Assembly: GCA_007570785.1 (NCBI GenBank)
Contig: ML661885.1
Span: 19,068,995-19,132,994 of the forward strand
Source of the DNA: Antilocapra americana
Taxonomy: Eukaryota; Chordata; Mammalia; Artiodactyla; Antilocapridae
Direction: 5' to 3'
DNA length: 64,000 nt
The position numbers were made by a program, and so were the translations under genes. Shown here one piece after another: positions 35,743-47,739 of this stretch (position 1 is the stretch's first letter; each line of letters begins with the position of its first letter). Under the pieces are notes generated by a model. That model was not told where the DNA came from. It worked only from the letters and a program-made list of their open reading frames with translations, and did not search any database.

Positions 35743-35964
35743 TGGTTCCCTAGTGGCTCAGACAGTAAAGAATCTACCAACAGTACGAGAGAACCCCGCA
35801 ATGTGCCAGACCCAACTTCAATCCCTGAGTCGGGAAGATCTAGACGAGGAAATGTCAACCCAGTCCAGTATTCTTGCCTGGAGAATCCCAAGGACAGAGG
35901 AGCTTGGCCGGCCACAGTCCATGGTGTCACAGAAAATCGGACAGGACTGAGCAACTAACACTTG
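35743..35964 (+). mobile_element. Bov-tA SINE, first of a back-to-back pair
   Basis: It starts with the head TTCCCTAGTGGCTCAGACAG and ends with GGACTGAGCAACTAACACTT. The next SINE begins at the following base, so the second probably inserted into the tail of this one. Confidence 0.88.
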
Positions 35965-36178
35965 GGGGGCCTCCCAGGTGGCCCTAGCGTCTGCCGGTGC
36001 AGGAGACATAAGCAATGCGGTTTCCATCCCTGTGTCTGGAAGATCCCCTGGAGGAAGACATGGCGACCCACTGCAGTATTCTTCTCTGGAAAATCACATG
36101 GGCATAGGAGATAGAAAGGCTACTATTCATGGAGTCTCAAAGAGTCTGATGCAACTGAAGTGACTTAGCATGCACAGG
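35965..36178 (+). mobile_element. Bov-tA SINE, second of the pair
   Basis: It starts GGGGGGCCTCCCAGGTGGCC and ends ACTTAGCATGCACAG, in the same orientation as its neighbour. Confidence 0.88.
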
Positions 36179-36345
36179 TAACTTGAATTGTGTTCAATAA
36201 TATGGATAGTATCTCTGCATTCTGTTTTTTTTATTTCAATAGACAGAAGAAGTTTTATTTAATATAAAAAGTTACATTGGAAAGTGATGAATAGATTTTA
36301 AATTACTTTATTTATTTATTTTCTGTTTTATATTGTTACCAAAAC

Positions 36346-36555
36346 GGGATATCCTGGTGGCTCAGATAGTAAAGAATATTCCTGCAATACCAAAGACCTG
36401 AGTTCAATCCCTGTGCTGGGAATACACCTGGAGAAGGAAATGGCAATCCACTCCAGTGTTCTTGCCTAGAGAATTCCATGTACAGAGAAGCCTGGCAGGC
36501 TGCATGCAGTCCATGGGGTCATAGAGTACACATGATTAAGGGACTAACACTTTTA
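36346..36555 (+). mobile_element. Bov-tA SINE
   Basis: It runs from ATATCCTGGTGGCTCAGATA to GGGACTAACACTTTTACTTT. A short duplication GGCTGCATGCAGTCC is present in the body. Confidence 0.88.
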
Positions 36556-36763
36556 CTTTCAATAGACTAAGCATTCTTGGTAAATTTTCGTGTTATTTGG
36601 AAGTGTAATATTCTAAAGTACTACCTTATGTATTAAATTAAGAAGTTTAATAATGTATATTAATGACATTCAATAGATTTTAAGTAATAACTTGAATAGA
36701 TATGTCCCATTTACTTTTAGGATTTCTTTATTTCACATTTGGATATATATGTATTGCATATGT

Positions 36764-36978
36764 ACTTCCCTGGTGGCTCAGTGGTAGAGAATCTTCCTGC
36801 AGTGCTGGAGTTTCAGGAAACTTAAGTTTGATCCATGGTTTGGGAAGATGCCCTGGAGGAGGAAAAGGCAACCCAATCAATATTCTTGCCTTGAAAATAT
36901 CATGGACAGAGGAGCTGGTGGGCTATAGTCCATGGGGTTGCAAAGAGTCAGACAGGACTGAGCACAGAGCACACAAGA
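36764..36978 (+). mobile_element. Bov-tA SINE
   Basis: It runs from ACTTCCCTGGTGGCTCAGTG to ACTGAGCACAGAGCACACAA, followed by a low-complexity GATATA/GAGA tail to about 37015. Confidence 0.88.
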
Positions 36979-37015
36979 CACATAGATATACAGATATAAA
37001 TATAGAGAGAGACAT

Positions 37016-37770
37016 AGTGTTAATGGAAAATGGGATCTCTGGAAAAACTTTTTACTTTTTTTTCTCTTAATGAGGACAATTTGACTCATACACCATTGTT
37101 CTGATTCAACCAAACACTTCTCCGGAATTTTATCATATGCATTTATTTCAACAGGTCTCTAATTTGAAAAGTATACTGGAAAAAAAACAGTAAAATATAA
37201 AATTTAGAAATCCTAGATTTAAAACAGCATGTATAATATTGTAGTCCAATTCCCACCCTAATTCCATATGATGATAGTAAAACCTAATTAAATTTAAAAC
37301 CATATTCTACACTTCCATTTATCACATTTGGATAACAGTTGCACTAATTAGTCTGTTGTGTTTATTCTACATTGCCCCAGAACTTCAGGAAGTTCTTCTC
37401 CCTGGAAGGTCATAACTGACATGGTGCTAACTTAAAAAAAAAATAAAACTATTGAAAATTATATCTTGTGCCTCTTTAATTTTTAGATGCTACAGAAAAA
37501 CATGTCACTTTTCTCACCACAAAGAACTTGCAATGTAATTAGGGAAATAAGACTGAGAATATCAATAAAGTCAAAAGGATTAGGTTTTAATCATTTTCAT
37601 TGTTTTATTTGTACTTCTATACTGCAAGAGCAAAATACGAATACCAAGTCATACACTACAAGCATTAAATATGCCTGTGAAGAGGGTGTGGAATTTACAC
37701 TTCGACCTTGCATTTCCAAAGGCAGGGCGATAATGTTCATCAGTGCGTAGTTGGGAACACTGTGCTTCTC
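37016..37770. other. Sequence with a possible decayed coding relic
   Basis: No gene is identified. From about 37480 the plus strand has an 87-codon open stretch (37487-37750) that appears collinear with open stretches resuming after the Bov-A2 insertion at 37780. It could be an old retrocopy of an unknown mRNA. The evidence is weak. Confidence 0.25.
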
Positions 37771-37779
37771 AGAACTTCA

Positions 37780-38061
37780 ACCGGAGAAGGCAATGGCACC
37801 CCACTCCAATACTCTCGCCTGGAAAATCCCATGCACGGAGGAGCCTGGTGGGCTGCAGTCCATGGGGTCGTGAAGAGTAGGACACGACTTCACTTTCACT
37901 TGTCACTTTCATGCACTGGAGAAGGAAATGACAACTCACTCCAGTGTTCTTGCCTCGAGAATCCCTGGGACGGCGGAGACTGGTGGGCTACTGTCTACGG
38001 GGTCGGGGTCGCACAAAGTAGGACACGACTGAAGTGACTCAGCAGCAGCAGCAGCAGCAGA
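37780..38061 (+). mobile_element. Bov-A2 SINE with AGC tail
   Basis: Two BovA monomers are arranged head to tail (about 37782-37903 and 37917-38040) and end in about seven AGC units. Perfect 9-bp repeats AGAACTTCA at 37771-37779 and 38059-38067 are the target-site duplication. Dimeric structure and AGC tail define Bov-A2, a family restricted to ruminants. The CpG sites are well kept, so it is young. Confidence 0.93.
38040..38061. repeat. AGC trinucleotide tail of Bov-A2
   Basis: About seven perfect AGC units end the element. Such tails vary in length between individuals. Confidence 0.9.
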
Positions 38062-38067
38062 ACTTCA

Positions 38068-38690
38068 TCTGTCCTACACACAAAACATATGAGAGAGGAA
38101 CTGTCTGAGATCATTTTCAAACTTGGACAAATCATAGATCCGGTGACCATAAAACCCAGTGCAAGAATTACATACCTTGAGGACCAGTCAGATGAGAAAC
38201 CACTCACATAACCAAAAATCAAGAAGAACTTGATATGTCTTCATCACAGTGAAGGAGGATTGGAAATCATAGCCAAAGAGAAAGATTTATAAGTTTGGTT
38301 TGTGGAAAAGTTTTCTAAATTTCATCACAAACTGTCCAATTTATCTTCTGGTATTTATGTTAAAAGTAAACAAAGTAAAGGAAGGCCTGGTTAAAATTTT
38401 TCATAAAAAAGACAGTGAATAATTTTATAACCTCTGATTATGTATAAATGCTATAAACCATAAAAATGAGATGAGAAAGGGACAGAGAATGGAAGATACA
38501 ATAAATGGTACAGTTTTCTCATACCGTATAATATGCAATCATTTTATAATCAAGGATCACAAAGAAGTATTAAAAGTATTAATGCAAGATATATATTTAT
38601 AAATATATTTAAAGACATTAAATAGACTTATTAAATAAAGTAATATAGTTGAAGTCACATAGGGGTATTATAAGCATTTACTCATATCTG
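38068..38690. other. Unassigned AT-rich sequence, possible relic at its left end
   Basis: 38068-38280 has a balanced composition with short coding-like stretches on the plus strand (for example EELSEIIFKLGQIIDPVT). The rest is AT-rich and featureless. Confidence 0.25.
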
Positions 38691-39050
38691 GCTCACTTCT
38701 CCTTCTTGGTACGTACAAGGAGTACTGACTCCTTCGTAAGACTTGGTTTATGGCCAAAGGGATATCAGCAGAAATAACTGCTGTCACTTCTGGCTGACAT
38801 GATGAATTCCTCTTCCTCTGTGCTCCCCTCCCCTGCAGAGTGGCCATGAAGCCTGTATTGAGAAGTAGGGGCCACAAGATCAAAGCAGCCTAGGATCCTG
38901 AGCTGCCACTTGGAGAATAGCTGCTCTGGAGCGCACTTTTTGCATTTGGAGAATAACTGCGTTGGAGGGTACCCAGACTGTAGGGTACTTTTTGCAAGAA
39001 ATAAACTTTGTTGTGATAAGTCCCTGAAATGTTGTGGGTTTTTGTTTTGT
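38690..39050 (+). mobile_element. LTR-like repeat (uncertain)
   Basis: The segment includes GCAGCCTAGGATCCTGAGCT, two related copies of TTGGAGAATA-CTGC, AGACTGTAGGGTACTTTTTG and GAAATAAACTTTGTTGTGA followed by a GT-rich stretch. A polyadenylation-like signal followed by GT-rich sequence is how many mammalian LTRs end. No family name can be supported. Confidence 0.35.
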
Positions 39051-39497
39051 TTTGTTTTGTTTTTACTGCAGTATAATCTAGTCTTATCTGATTGACCGAA
39101 AATAAGTAGTGGGGACATAGTAAAAGAGGAAAGTATGACAAATATATTGTCTAAAGATTTAAATAACTAAGTATACTGCTAAAAGTAATACCTATGAAGA
39201 AAACCTCTGAAAAATGTATAAATTTTCCAGATTATGAGGAAAAAGCCCCACAAACATGTATAAAAGGAAACAAACACTGTTTACATAGTGACACATTTAA
39301 AAAGTAATGGGTAAAAATAAATTACATTTTAACCAAACATGTAAATCATTTAAATAAATATAAATGGGCTTAAATTAGCCATTTAAAGAAAAAAGTTTTA
39401 TTAGAACCAAGGACAAAACCTAGTAATATGCTGTATACAAAAATACAAAAATTACAAAATAACCCTGAAAAGCCAAATATAGAAAATATGGATGTAG

Positions 39498-39622
39498 CCT
39501 GGAGAAGGAAATGGCAACCCACTCCTGTATTCTTGCCTGAAAAATCCCATGGACAGAGGAACCTGGAGGGCTATAGTTCATGGGGTCACAAAGTCGGACA
39601 TGACGGAGCAACTAAACACATG
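39498..39622 (+). mobile_element. 5'-truncated BovA SINE
   Basis: Only one BovA monomer is present, from CCTGGAGAAGGAAATGGCAA to GACGGAGCAACTAAACACAT. The tRNA-derived head is absent. Confidence 0.87.
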
Positions 39623-40013
39623 GATCTAGCCAGCCCAAGAAAATGTAAATTAAAAAAAAAGTGGGATTAGCAATATTGAGTCAGAAACAGAAACACATTT
39701 TAACTGCAAACTCTTATGTTTTTCCAATTTCAGTTTAATAAACATTTAAGACAATTAAATATGCAGACTATAAAATATTATTAATATCCACTCATCATTT
39801 TTAAGTTCTGTACTCTAATAATAGAAAATATTCTTTTAAAAATTGCTATGAAAGTCCATATTTGGTCATATGTAGTGTCACAAAACACTTCAATAAACTT
39901 TGAAAAATCAAATTATTGTATACTATACCCTCTGATTTAAGAGAACACAAAACTGTAAAAAGTACACTCTTGCATTTAAAAACAATATGCATGTGTGTAT
40001 ATATACATATTTA

Positions 40014-40233
40014 AGGGCTTCCCAGGTGACTCAATGGGTAAAGAATCTGCCTGCAAAGCAGGAAACACAAGACTTGGGGTTGATCACTGGGTTTGGAAGA
40101 TCCCCTGGAGGAAGGGCATGGAACTCACTCCAGTATTCTTGCCTGGAGAATTCCCATGGACAGAGAAGCCTGGAGGGCTACAGTCCATGGGGTCACAAGG
40201 AGTCGTACACCACTGACGCAACTTAACACTCAT
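40014..40233 (+). mobile_element. Bov-tA SINE
   Basis: This complete copy runs from GGGCTTCCCAGGTGACTCAA to GACGCAACTTAACACTC, with AT-rich, repeated TATTTAA words on both sides that obscure the target duplication. Confidence 0.9.
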
Positions 40234-40379
40234 ATACAAATAAACATATATTTAATACCTTTATTAAGATGTATTTTAAAGAGCAAAAAGTCAAGTCATT
40301 TCAAGTGTAAAATTCAATTTTTTTATTGGCAATTCAGTGATCACTGTAAGTCAGTTTTAGAGTGTTTTTACATGTCCCC

Positions 40380-41035
40380 AAAAGATTCCTCCTGCTCATG
40401 TATATTTTAACCCCGTTCCCTTCTTAATTCCCACTTCTGGTCCCCGGCATCCACTAATCTACCTTCAGTCTGTGTAAAGTTGCTTTTGTTGGATACTTTA
40501 TGTAACTGAAACCATATAACATGTGTCTCTTATGTCTAGCTTCCCATACTTAGAATGAGGTATTCTGATATTAATCCATGAGACAGCATGGCCAGGAGTT
40601 TCTTCCTTTTTATTGCTGAGTACTATTCTATTGTATGGCTATTCCACACTTTATTTATTCATGTATCAATTGATGGACATTTAAGTTATTTCCATTTTTT
40701 AGTTATTGTGAATAATGCTGCTGTAAATATTCATGTGCAAGTCTTTGTGTGGACATGTTTTCATATAACCTGGTTATAGACTTAAGTGTGTTAGATTCAA
40801 CAGTAATTTATAAGAAACTTTCAAACTGTTTTCCAAAGTAGCTGCACCATCTCATTTTCTCCCATAAATTATACGAGATTTCTCCACATTGTCACCACCA
40901 CTGTTAGTTATTGTTAGTCTTATTTTGTATACCTGATCTAGTAGATATAAAATATTTCATGTAGTTTTAATTTATATTTCTCTAATTATGAACTTTTACT
41001 TATGAACTCTGATGTGTTTTTTTTCAAGGCCACCA
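40380..41035 (-). mobile_element. Old L1 3' fragment
   Basis: Antisense L1 3'UTR and ORF2-end words are in the usual order: CCACTAATCTACCTTCAGTC, TTTTATTGCTGAGTACTATT, GATGGACATTTAAGTTATTT and AACTGTTTTCCAAAGTAGCT. It covers about the same part of L1 as 16.2-16.7 kb but is a separate insertion. Confidence 0.8.
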
Positions 41036-41261
41036 AGCAATTAGCTTAATCTTGACACCATCTACCTGGGGATAGCATGAGATTGCACAGGTAAAGCTTA
41101 AGTAATACAAGACTGTCCCTCATCCCACTCAAATGCTTAAACTTCAGAGACCAGACACAAGTCCAGGTTGCTGCTTGTGCTTCTGACCAAAGAGCTATAG
41201 ATAGGAGGGTCCCATAACTTTCTCCTTGTGATTTGTCATCCAATTGTATCACCTTCTTCAT

Positions 41262-41436
41262 GACCCTTTGGACTGTAGCCCACCAGGCTCCTCTGTCCAT
41301 GGGATTTTAAAGGCAAGAATACTGGAGTGGGTTGCCATTTCCTTCTCAAGGGGAACTTCCTAACCCAGAGATCGAATGCATATCTCCTGTGTCTCCTGAA
41401 CTGTGTGTAGGCATATTCTTTACTCATTCAGCCTTG
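41262..41436 (-). mobile_element. Degraded Bov-tA SINE
   Basis: The antisense body GGACTGTAGCCCACCAGGCT to TGGGTTGCCATTTCCTTCTC is clear. The head at the right is scrambled (CTGAACTGTGTGTAGGCATA). Confidence 0.85.
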
Positions 41437-41609
41437 GGTTCTGTTAATATGCTACAGTAGTTCACAGGATATAGAGAAACATTTTACATATGATTATTTT
41501 ATAAAAGTATATTGCTTAGGACTCTGTGGGAGGAGTTTCATTGGAAGCTCTCAAAATCCTGTCCTTTTCAGGTTTCTGTGATGGCTTCATTATATCAGTA
41601 TGGTTGATC

Positions 41610-43170
41610 AGCAAGACCTTCTAGAACCAGCATCCAATTAAGATGTCCTTTTCATCAGAGGACTCTGGAATGCAAAAGTAGGTGGTCAAGACATATCTGG
41701 AGTAACAGGCAAGTTTGGACTTGGAGTACAAAATGAAACAGTGCAAAGACTAACAGAGCATTGCCAAGATAAAACGCTGGTCATAGTAAACACCCTCTTC
41801 TAATAACACAAGAGATGCCTCTACACATGGACATCACCAGATGTTCACTACTGAAGTCAGATTGATTATATTCTTTGCAACTGAAGATACAGTTGGCAAA
41901 ATAAGATGGAGAGCTGACTGAGCTCAGATGATGAACTCCATATTGAAAAATTCAGACTGAAACGGAAAAAAGTAGGATAAAACACTAGAACATTCAGCTA
42001 TGATATAAATCAAATCCCTTATGATTATACAGTGGAAGTGACAAAGAGATTCAAGGGATTAGATCTGATAGAGTATCTGATGAATTATGGACTGAGGTTC
42101 ATAACATTGTGCAGGAGGCAGTGATAGAAACCATCCCTAAGAAATGCAAAATGGCAAAATGGTTATCTAAGGAGGTCTTACAAATAGCTGAGAAATGAAG
42201 AGAAGTGAAAGGCAAAGGAGAAAAGGAAAGATATGTCCATCTGAATGCAGAGTTCCAAAGAAGAGCAAGGAGAGATAAGAAAGTCTTACTAAGTAATCAT
42301 TGCAAAGAAATAGAGGAAAACAATAGATGAGAAAGGCTAGCAATTTCTTCTAGAAAATTAGAGATACCAGGGGAATATTTCATGAAAAGATGGGCACAAT
42401 AAAGTAAGAAACAGTATAGACCTAACAGAAGCAGAAGATATTAAGAAGAGCTGGCAAGAATACACAGAACTATACAAAAAAGATCTTAATGACCCATTAA
42501 TGATGATGTGAACACTCACCTAGAGCCAGACATTTTCCAGCTTAGGCTTCAACAGTACGTGAACCAAGAACTCTAGATGTTCAAGCTGGATTTAGAAAAG
42601 GCAGAGGAACCATAGCTTAAATTGCCATCATCTGTTGGATCATAGAAAAAGCAAGAGAATTCCAGGAAAACAACCACTTCTGCTTCATTGACTATGCTAA
42701 AGCCTTTGAGTGTGTGAATCATAAGAAACTGTGGAAAATTCATCAAGAGATGGGCATACCAGACCACCTTACATGCCTTCTAAGAAAATTGTACGCAGGT
42801 CAAGAAGCAACAGTTAGAACTGGACATGTAACAACACACAGGTTCAAAATTGGGAAAGGAGTATGTGAAGGCTGTATATTGTCAGACTGCTTATTTAAAC
42901 TTCCATGCAGAGTACACTATGTGAAATGCTGGAGTGGATAGAGTCAAGTTGGAATCAAGTTTGCCAGCAATAATATCAATAACCTCAGATATGGAGATGA
43001 CATCACTCTTATTGCAGAAAGTGAAGAGGAACTAAAGAAGATGAAAGTGAAAGAGGAGACTGAAAAGCTGACTTAAAACTCAACACTCAAAAAATGAAAA
43101 TCATGGCTTCTGGCCCCATCATTTCATGGCAAATAGATGGGGAAACATGGAAACAGTGACAGACTTGCAT
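41610..43170 (+). mobile_element. BovB (RTE) LINE, internal endonuclease-to-RT fragment
   Basis: The longest BovB piece in the window. From about 41637 the decayed ORF2 shows an endonuclease-domain WNAKVG motif, TGKFGLG, YTWTSPD and IDYIL, then the reverse transcriptase with CFIDYAKAFECV (42690-42720), GMGIPDHL-like sequence and the catalytic motif read as RYGDD (about 42990), followed by ESEEELKK. In other BovB copies the catalytic word is YADD. Many stops and indels break the frame. It ends at 43170 inside ORF2, without the BovB 3' terminus. Confidence 0.88.
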
Positions 43171-43171
43171 G

Positions 43172-43237
43172 CACACTGTCCATTTTTACATCTTTGGTAA
43201 AATTTCTATTAAAATCTTTTGCTCATTTTTAGGTTTT

Positions 43238-43281
<44 letters not shown>

Positions 43282-43289
43282 CTTGCATG
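43172..43289. repeat. TA/GA microsatellite segment bounded by an 11-bp direct repeat
   Basis: AGACTTGCATG occurs at 43161-43171 and 43279-43289. Between them lie about 60 bases resembling an antisense L1 fragment, then about 13 TA units and 11 GA units. The structure could be a small insertion with its target duplication or a tandem duplication. Confidence 0.55.
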
Positions 43290-46200
43290 TTATATAGTAT
43301 GAAATATAAAATATTAATGTATATATTACATACAATGTTGTATATATGTATATATTATGTATAATAATTATATGTAAACAATGCATAGAAAATAATTAAA
43401 ATCCTTTTTCTAAATTAATGAAATAAAACTAAAGCTTTTGGGGAAGAAAGCTAATGACCTAACATATTTAGTGAATGGAAAGCAAAAAAGTGAAAAACAA
43501 GTGAGTTAATCATTCAACTCAACAAATTTGAAATTACAAAAATTAACATAAGAACTGAAAAGAAACTATGTATATACAGAAATAAATGAATTGTGATAAA
43601 TTAATAAACAAATGACCTATCTTGGGGGAAAATTAAGAAAATATATGTCATTTTCTAAATCAGACAAGGAAAATTGACATCACACACATATATAACATAC
43701 ACACTAATAATAGAAATAATCACAGATATAGGGGATGTTAACTAAATCATAAGAGACTAATTTTCTCCATTCTATTCCTATGCATTTACAAACTTAAATT
43801 ACATGTGTGTATGTATCCTTTTTTTAGTTTTATTTTTTTTTAGGAAAATGTAAAATGCCACCGCCAATCACAGAACAGACAGATAATCTTGAACTGAGTA
43901 ATAAGAACTACAAAACAGATTTGCCAGAGAGATAAACTAAAAAAAAAAAATGGACTGTTTCCCAGAGCAGTTCAGTTAATTCTAAAGCTATTTAAAATCC
44001 TTTGAAGCACAAAAAGAACTTCCAAATCATTTTTACCAAGATGGAAAGGTATTAATCCAAAACAGTGATTAAAAAAAAAATATAGTCTATCTGCTACATA
44101 GTCCCCTACACTTTCAAAAAGATGAAGAAAAATAAAGAGAGCTCCAAACTAATCTCACCCATGACACCAATTTACAGAAATATTAAATATTATCCAGAAG
44201 CATACTAATTAAGATTGAGACTTATTCCATGTATGTACCTATTCTGTTATCTCCCCGAACTTGACTGTTCTAGCCCCAACATCTGCAACATCACAGCATC
44301 TAAATAATATTTGGTAACATTCGATGCTTTTTCACTTGTGCTCACAGAATGTCTAATGTCCAGATAACTCTTAGGTGACTTGAATTATTGTTATTCTTTA
44401 GTAAATGACTTCATAGTGAATGACTGATTCTCCATGTCTTCTTTCAAGACTCAGAAATGTCCAAGTGTTCTATTTTCCTTTTCATTCTATCCTACATTTC
44501 ATCTCAGCTTTGTTTTGTATTTGTGTGAAGGGGCAGAGATTTCCCTGGACCATAATTAATTGTTAGGGCTTTCATTTCTACACTATTTACCCTTGTATGC
44601 AACTTATTTAACCAACTAGATGTATAGCAATAGTTTTGCGTTAAATGCAATGTATATATTGATAGTTTTGTGTTCAAAATAAACATAACACCAATGTAAT
44701 ATTTAAATGCAACATTTTTCAAATTTTAAGAATAAGCAAACCAAAAAGGCCAACTCTTAAACTAGTATACCTAGTTTAGTGATTAGCAATTTTTTGCATC
44801 TCTCTTTTTTCCCCCTCTCTTATATCAGTCTATTATGTTTATCCGTCTCTCTTTCTATAAAGCTATTATCTAACCATTTCCTTGAAATTCCTTAAAGTCC
44901 TACTCTCACAGAAATCCTAAAAAGGCTTTTAGGATAAGCTGTACATTCAGATTCTTTTCTGAGGGCAATAGACATCATCTGATTATCTTACTAATGGAGG
45001 TAAATGTCTATCTTGATTGGGAGAAAAATACCACAGCCTTGTATCAAAGTATATCATGGTATAATAAGAAATAAGTATAATGCATGGCTCTTATCTGCAT
45101 TTTCTCTTCTTATTGAAAGAAGGAATGAGACTAGAATAGGTGGTGCAGAAGGCCATTAAAACTAAGGTTATTCGCTCTGGGTCTTGCCTCGACTAGCATA
45201 AAGACACTGGGATAAGATGGGAGCCAAGGTGTTGGGAAAGCACCTCATTAAAGATAGGCTGCCCAGAGAGAGCAGAAGGAATACTACGGCTTGAGAGCAG
45301 GGCAGTAGCAAGTCCAGACATGCAGGGATTCATACACCTGAAGTCTGGAACAGTCAAATCAGCTTGAGGCCATCTATCGCCATAGTGGTTAGCAGCTGCA
45401 GGGGATGTTTGAACCCCAGATTCCTGGAGAGAGTACAATACCAGAGTGACTACATCACAGAGCTTCTGACCCTGAGATCCAGTAAGTAAATGTTCATAAA
45501 GCAAGGATCAAGAGGTTTGGTTCTCCCTGGGCACTTGGCTCTGAGGGTGAACAGGCATTCATTAGAGAGATAAGGCTCAAGTCTGAGAGATAGGTCTTAA
45601 GCATTAGCAAGAGCATATCTGAGGCTTCCTAAAGTAAAACAGCAGGCCACCCACCAGAGTGGAGAGGGCTCAGAGAAGGCACAGCTGTGGCTGTCATAGA
45701 AGGATTGGACCAAGGAAAATTTTATTATAAATGAGACTGTCTCTAAGAAAAGCAAAATTTACTGGATGAGATAGTGTTAAACACTCATCTTTCCTATTAA
45801 ATATACAATGCAGTTTGCTTTTGACTAAAGATTTGAGTAACATTCTGTTTGTAATATCTCTAAAGAATAAGTATGAAAATTTTAAATTTTAAAAATTAAA
45901 AAAAAAAACTTGAGAGCTAAGAAGAATTGTCAAGAGAATATATTCTATCACATACCCACAAAATCCATTTCCAAATGAGAAATGTGACACTCAGGGAGAT
46001 TCTCTAACTTGCCTAGAGTCATGAGTGGTAATGAAAGAATTAATAATCATATTGCTGATTCCTAGCACAAACTTAGCTTCATTATGCAATATAGAATGCT
46101 GCTAATAGAAAATAAATTTGCTAAATAAAATTTCTACCTTATTCCACTTTTCAAAACATCAACAAAAACAACTAACTAATGGTTTGCTACTTGCAGAAAC

Positions 46201-46455
46201 ACAGGTTTTTTTTTAATAAACAAAAATCTTTATAAATATAACTCATAGGTACTGGCACATTCTATATAGGTGCATAAAAATATATAATGCCACTATGCAT
46301 ACACTGCATATATAGAGATATGCTATCTAAATATATATCTATCCATTCAGATATATACAGCTTTATATATAAACAAATATATGGAGGTACATATGTAAAG
46401 GTAAAGTTTTCATTGAAGATGTAATTTCGAGTTGTAATTCCTATCAACTGAAGAG
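43290..46455. other. Unique sequence, partly AT-rich
   Basis: No gene is recognised. 43290-43390 is TA-rich low complexity. 45110-45720 is less AT-rich and may be part of an unidentified old repeat or retrocopy, with a 103-codon minus-strand open stretch at 45193-45504 that shows no domain. 46280-46390 is TATA-rich. Confidence 0.45.
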
Positions 46456-46462
46456 TAGAATG

Positions 46463-46674
46463 TGTGTGTACTTAGTCACTTCAGTGTGTCTAACTCTTTG
46501 TGATCCTATGGACTGTAGCCTGCCAGGCTCCTCTCTCCATGGGATTCTCTGGGAAAGAATACTGGAGTGGGTTGCTGTTGCCTTGTCCAGGGGATGTTCC
46601 CAACCCAGGGATCAAACCTGGGTGTCCTATATTGCAGGCAGATTCTTTATTACCTCAGTCACCAGGGAAGCCCT
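46463..46674 (-). mobile_element. Bov-tA SINE, first of an adjacent pair
   Basis: This antisense copy starts with a GTGTGTAC run and ends with the head CTCAGTCACCAGGGAAGCCC. A second antisense SINE follows within about ten bases. Confidence 0.9.
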
Positions 46675-46684
46675 TTTATTTGTA

Positions 46685-46902
46685 TGTTTGTCACTAAGTT
46701 ATGTCTGACTGTTTTGTGACCCCATGGACTGTAGCCCACCAGCCTTCTCTGTCCATGAGATTACCCATCATGACAGAATACTGGGGTGGGTTTCCTTGCC
46801 CTCCTACAGGGGATCTTCTGGACCCAGAGGTCAAACCAACATCACTTTATGTTCCCTGCATTGGCAAGCAAGTTCTTTACCACCAGCACCACCTGGGAAA
46901 GG
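46685..46902 (-). mobile_element. Bov-tA SINE, second of the pair, more diverged
   Basis: Body and head are recognisable (CCCCATGGACTGTAGCCCAC; CACCAGCACCACCTGGGAAA) but carry more changes and a short insertion near 46770, so it is older than its neighbour. Confidence 0.87.
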
Positions 46903-47039
46903 AGGATAGAAAATGCCTCAGAAGGCACCATATTGGCATGTGGAGAGTTTTGAGTGACAGGGAATCAAGATAGAGTAGATTTAAGAAAAATTTTTGCCTT
47001 CACCTTAACTGCCTAAAATAATTTAAATAAAGGGTCTGT

Positions 47040-47405
47040 TCCAGGAAGAAGCTATCACCAGAGATAACTATGAAGAGTATGAGTTACCTGTGGTAAGCTA
47101 GGGGAGCTCAGCAGGGTCTGTTCAAACTCCTCTCTTTGTCCCATTGTCTCTGCTTGGCATGGAAAACACTTGTTTGCCAAACATTTGCTCTTTCCATCTT
47201 GCTGAAATTTGTCATCATTTGAGGACCTAGACCCCTACCTTCTTTTCCTTAGATCAAGATGACATACTTGCTTGTGTGCTCAATAAAAGTCTCAATTGCC
47301 TGAGTGTCTGTGAACCTCTCACGTCTATGGGAGGTGCCTGTACACATAAACTTAATTTTGTTTTTCTCCTGTTAATCTGTCTTATGTTAATCTAGTTATT
47401 AGATG
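47040..47405 (+). mobile_element. ERV LTR-like relic
   Basis: The segment contains CTCAATAAAAGTCTCAATTG (a polyadenylation signal followed by a GT-rich stretch) and CTCCTGTTAATCTGTCTTAT near its end, wording found at the 3' end of gammaretrovirus-like (ERV1) LTRs. No open reading frame or adjoining internal region is recognised. The name of the family is uncertain. Confidence 0.4.
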
Positions 47406-47739
47406 AGTTAAAAAACTATGAAAGTAGAGAAAACATTTTCCTTCCTGACACAACTTAAAACTTGAACATAATACAACAAGCAAACATAGGAAGAGTCTGC
47501 TGATTGGAAAGAAAATGTGGAGCTGACTAAAGACAATGGGATTTGATGAATGAAAAGACAATGAGCTCCCTGGCTGTCGTTTTCATCTTTTATATAGCCA
47601 GGATGAGGCACAGGGGCCTGCAACCTGGAACTATGAAAAGAGGTAGACACAAAACCCGTGAGAAGCCTGCTCTACTTAGCCTAGCCAAAGAAGAAGGAAA
47701 ATGGTAGCTTAACAGAGGAGTAAAAGTTTTGACGATACC

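Noticed and set aside
37708..38037. 109-codon plus-strand open frame
   Set aside because: It runs through the Bov-A2 SINE; BovA sequence is often open by chance in one frame.
45193..45504. 103-codon minus-strand open frame
   Set aside because: No domain or repeat family is recognised and no acceptor or donor flanks it; kept only as a note in the surrounding unassigned block.
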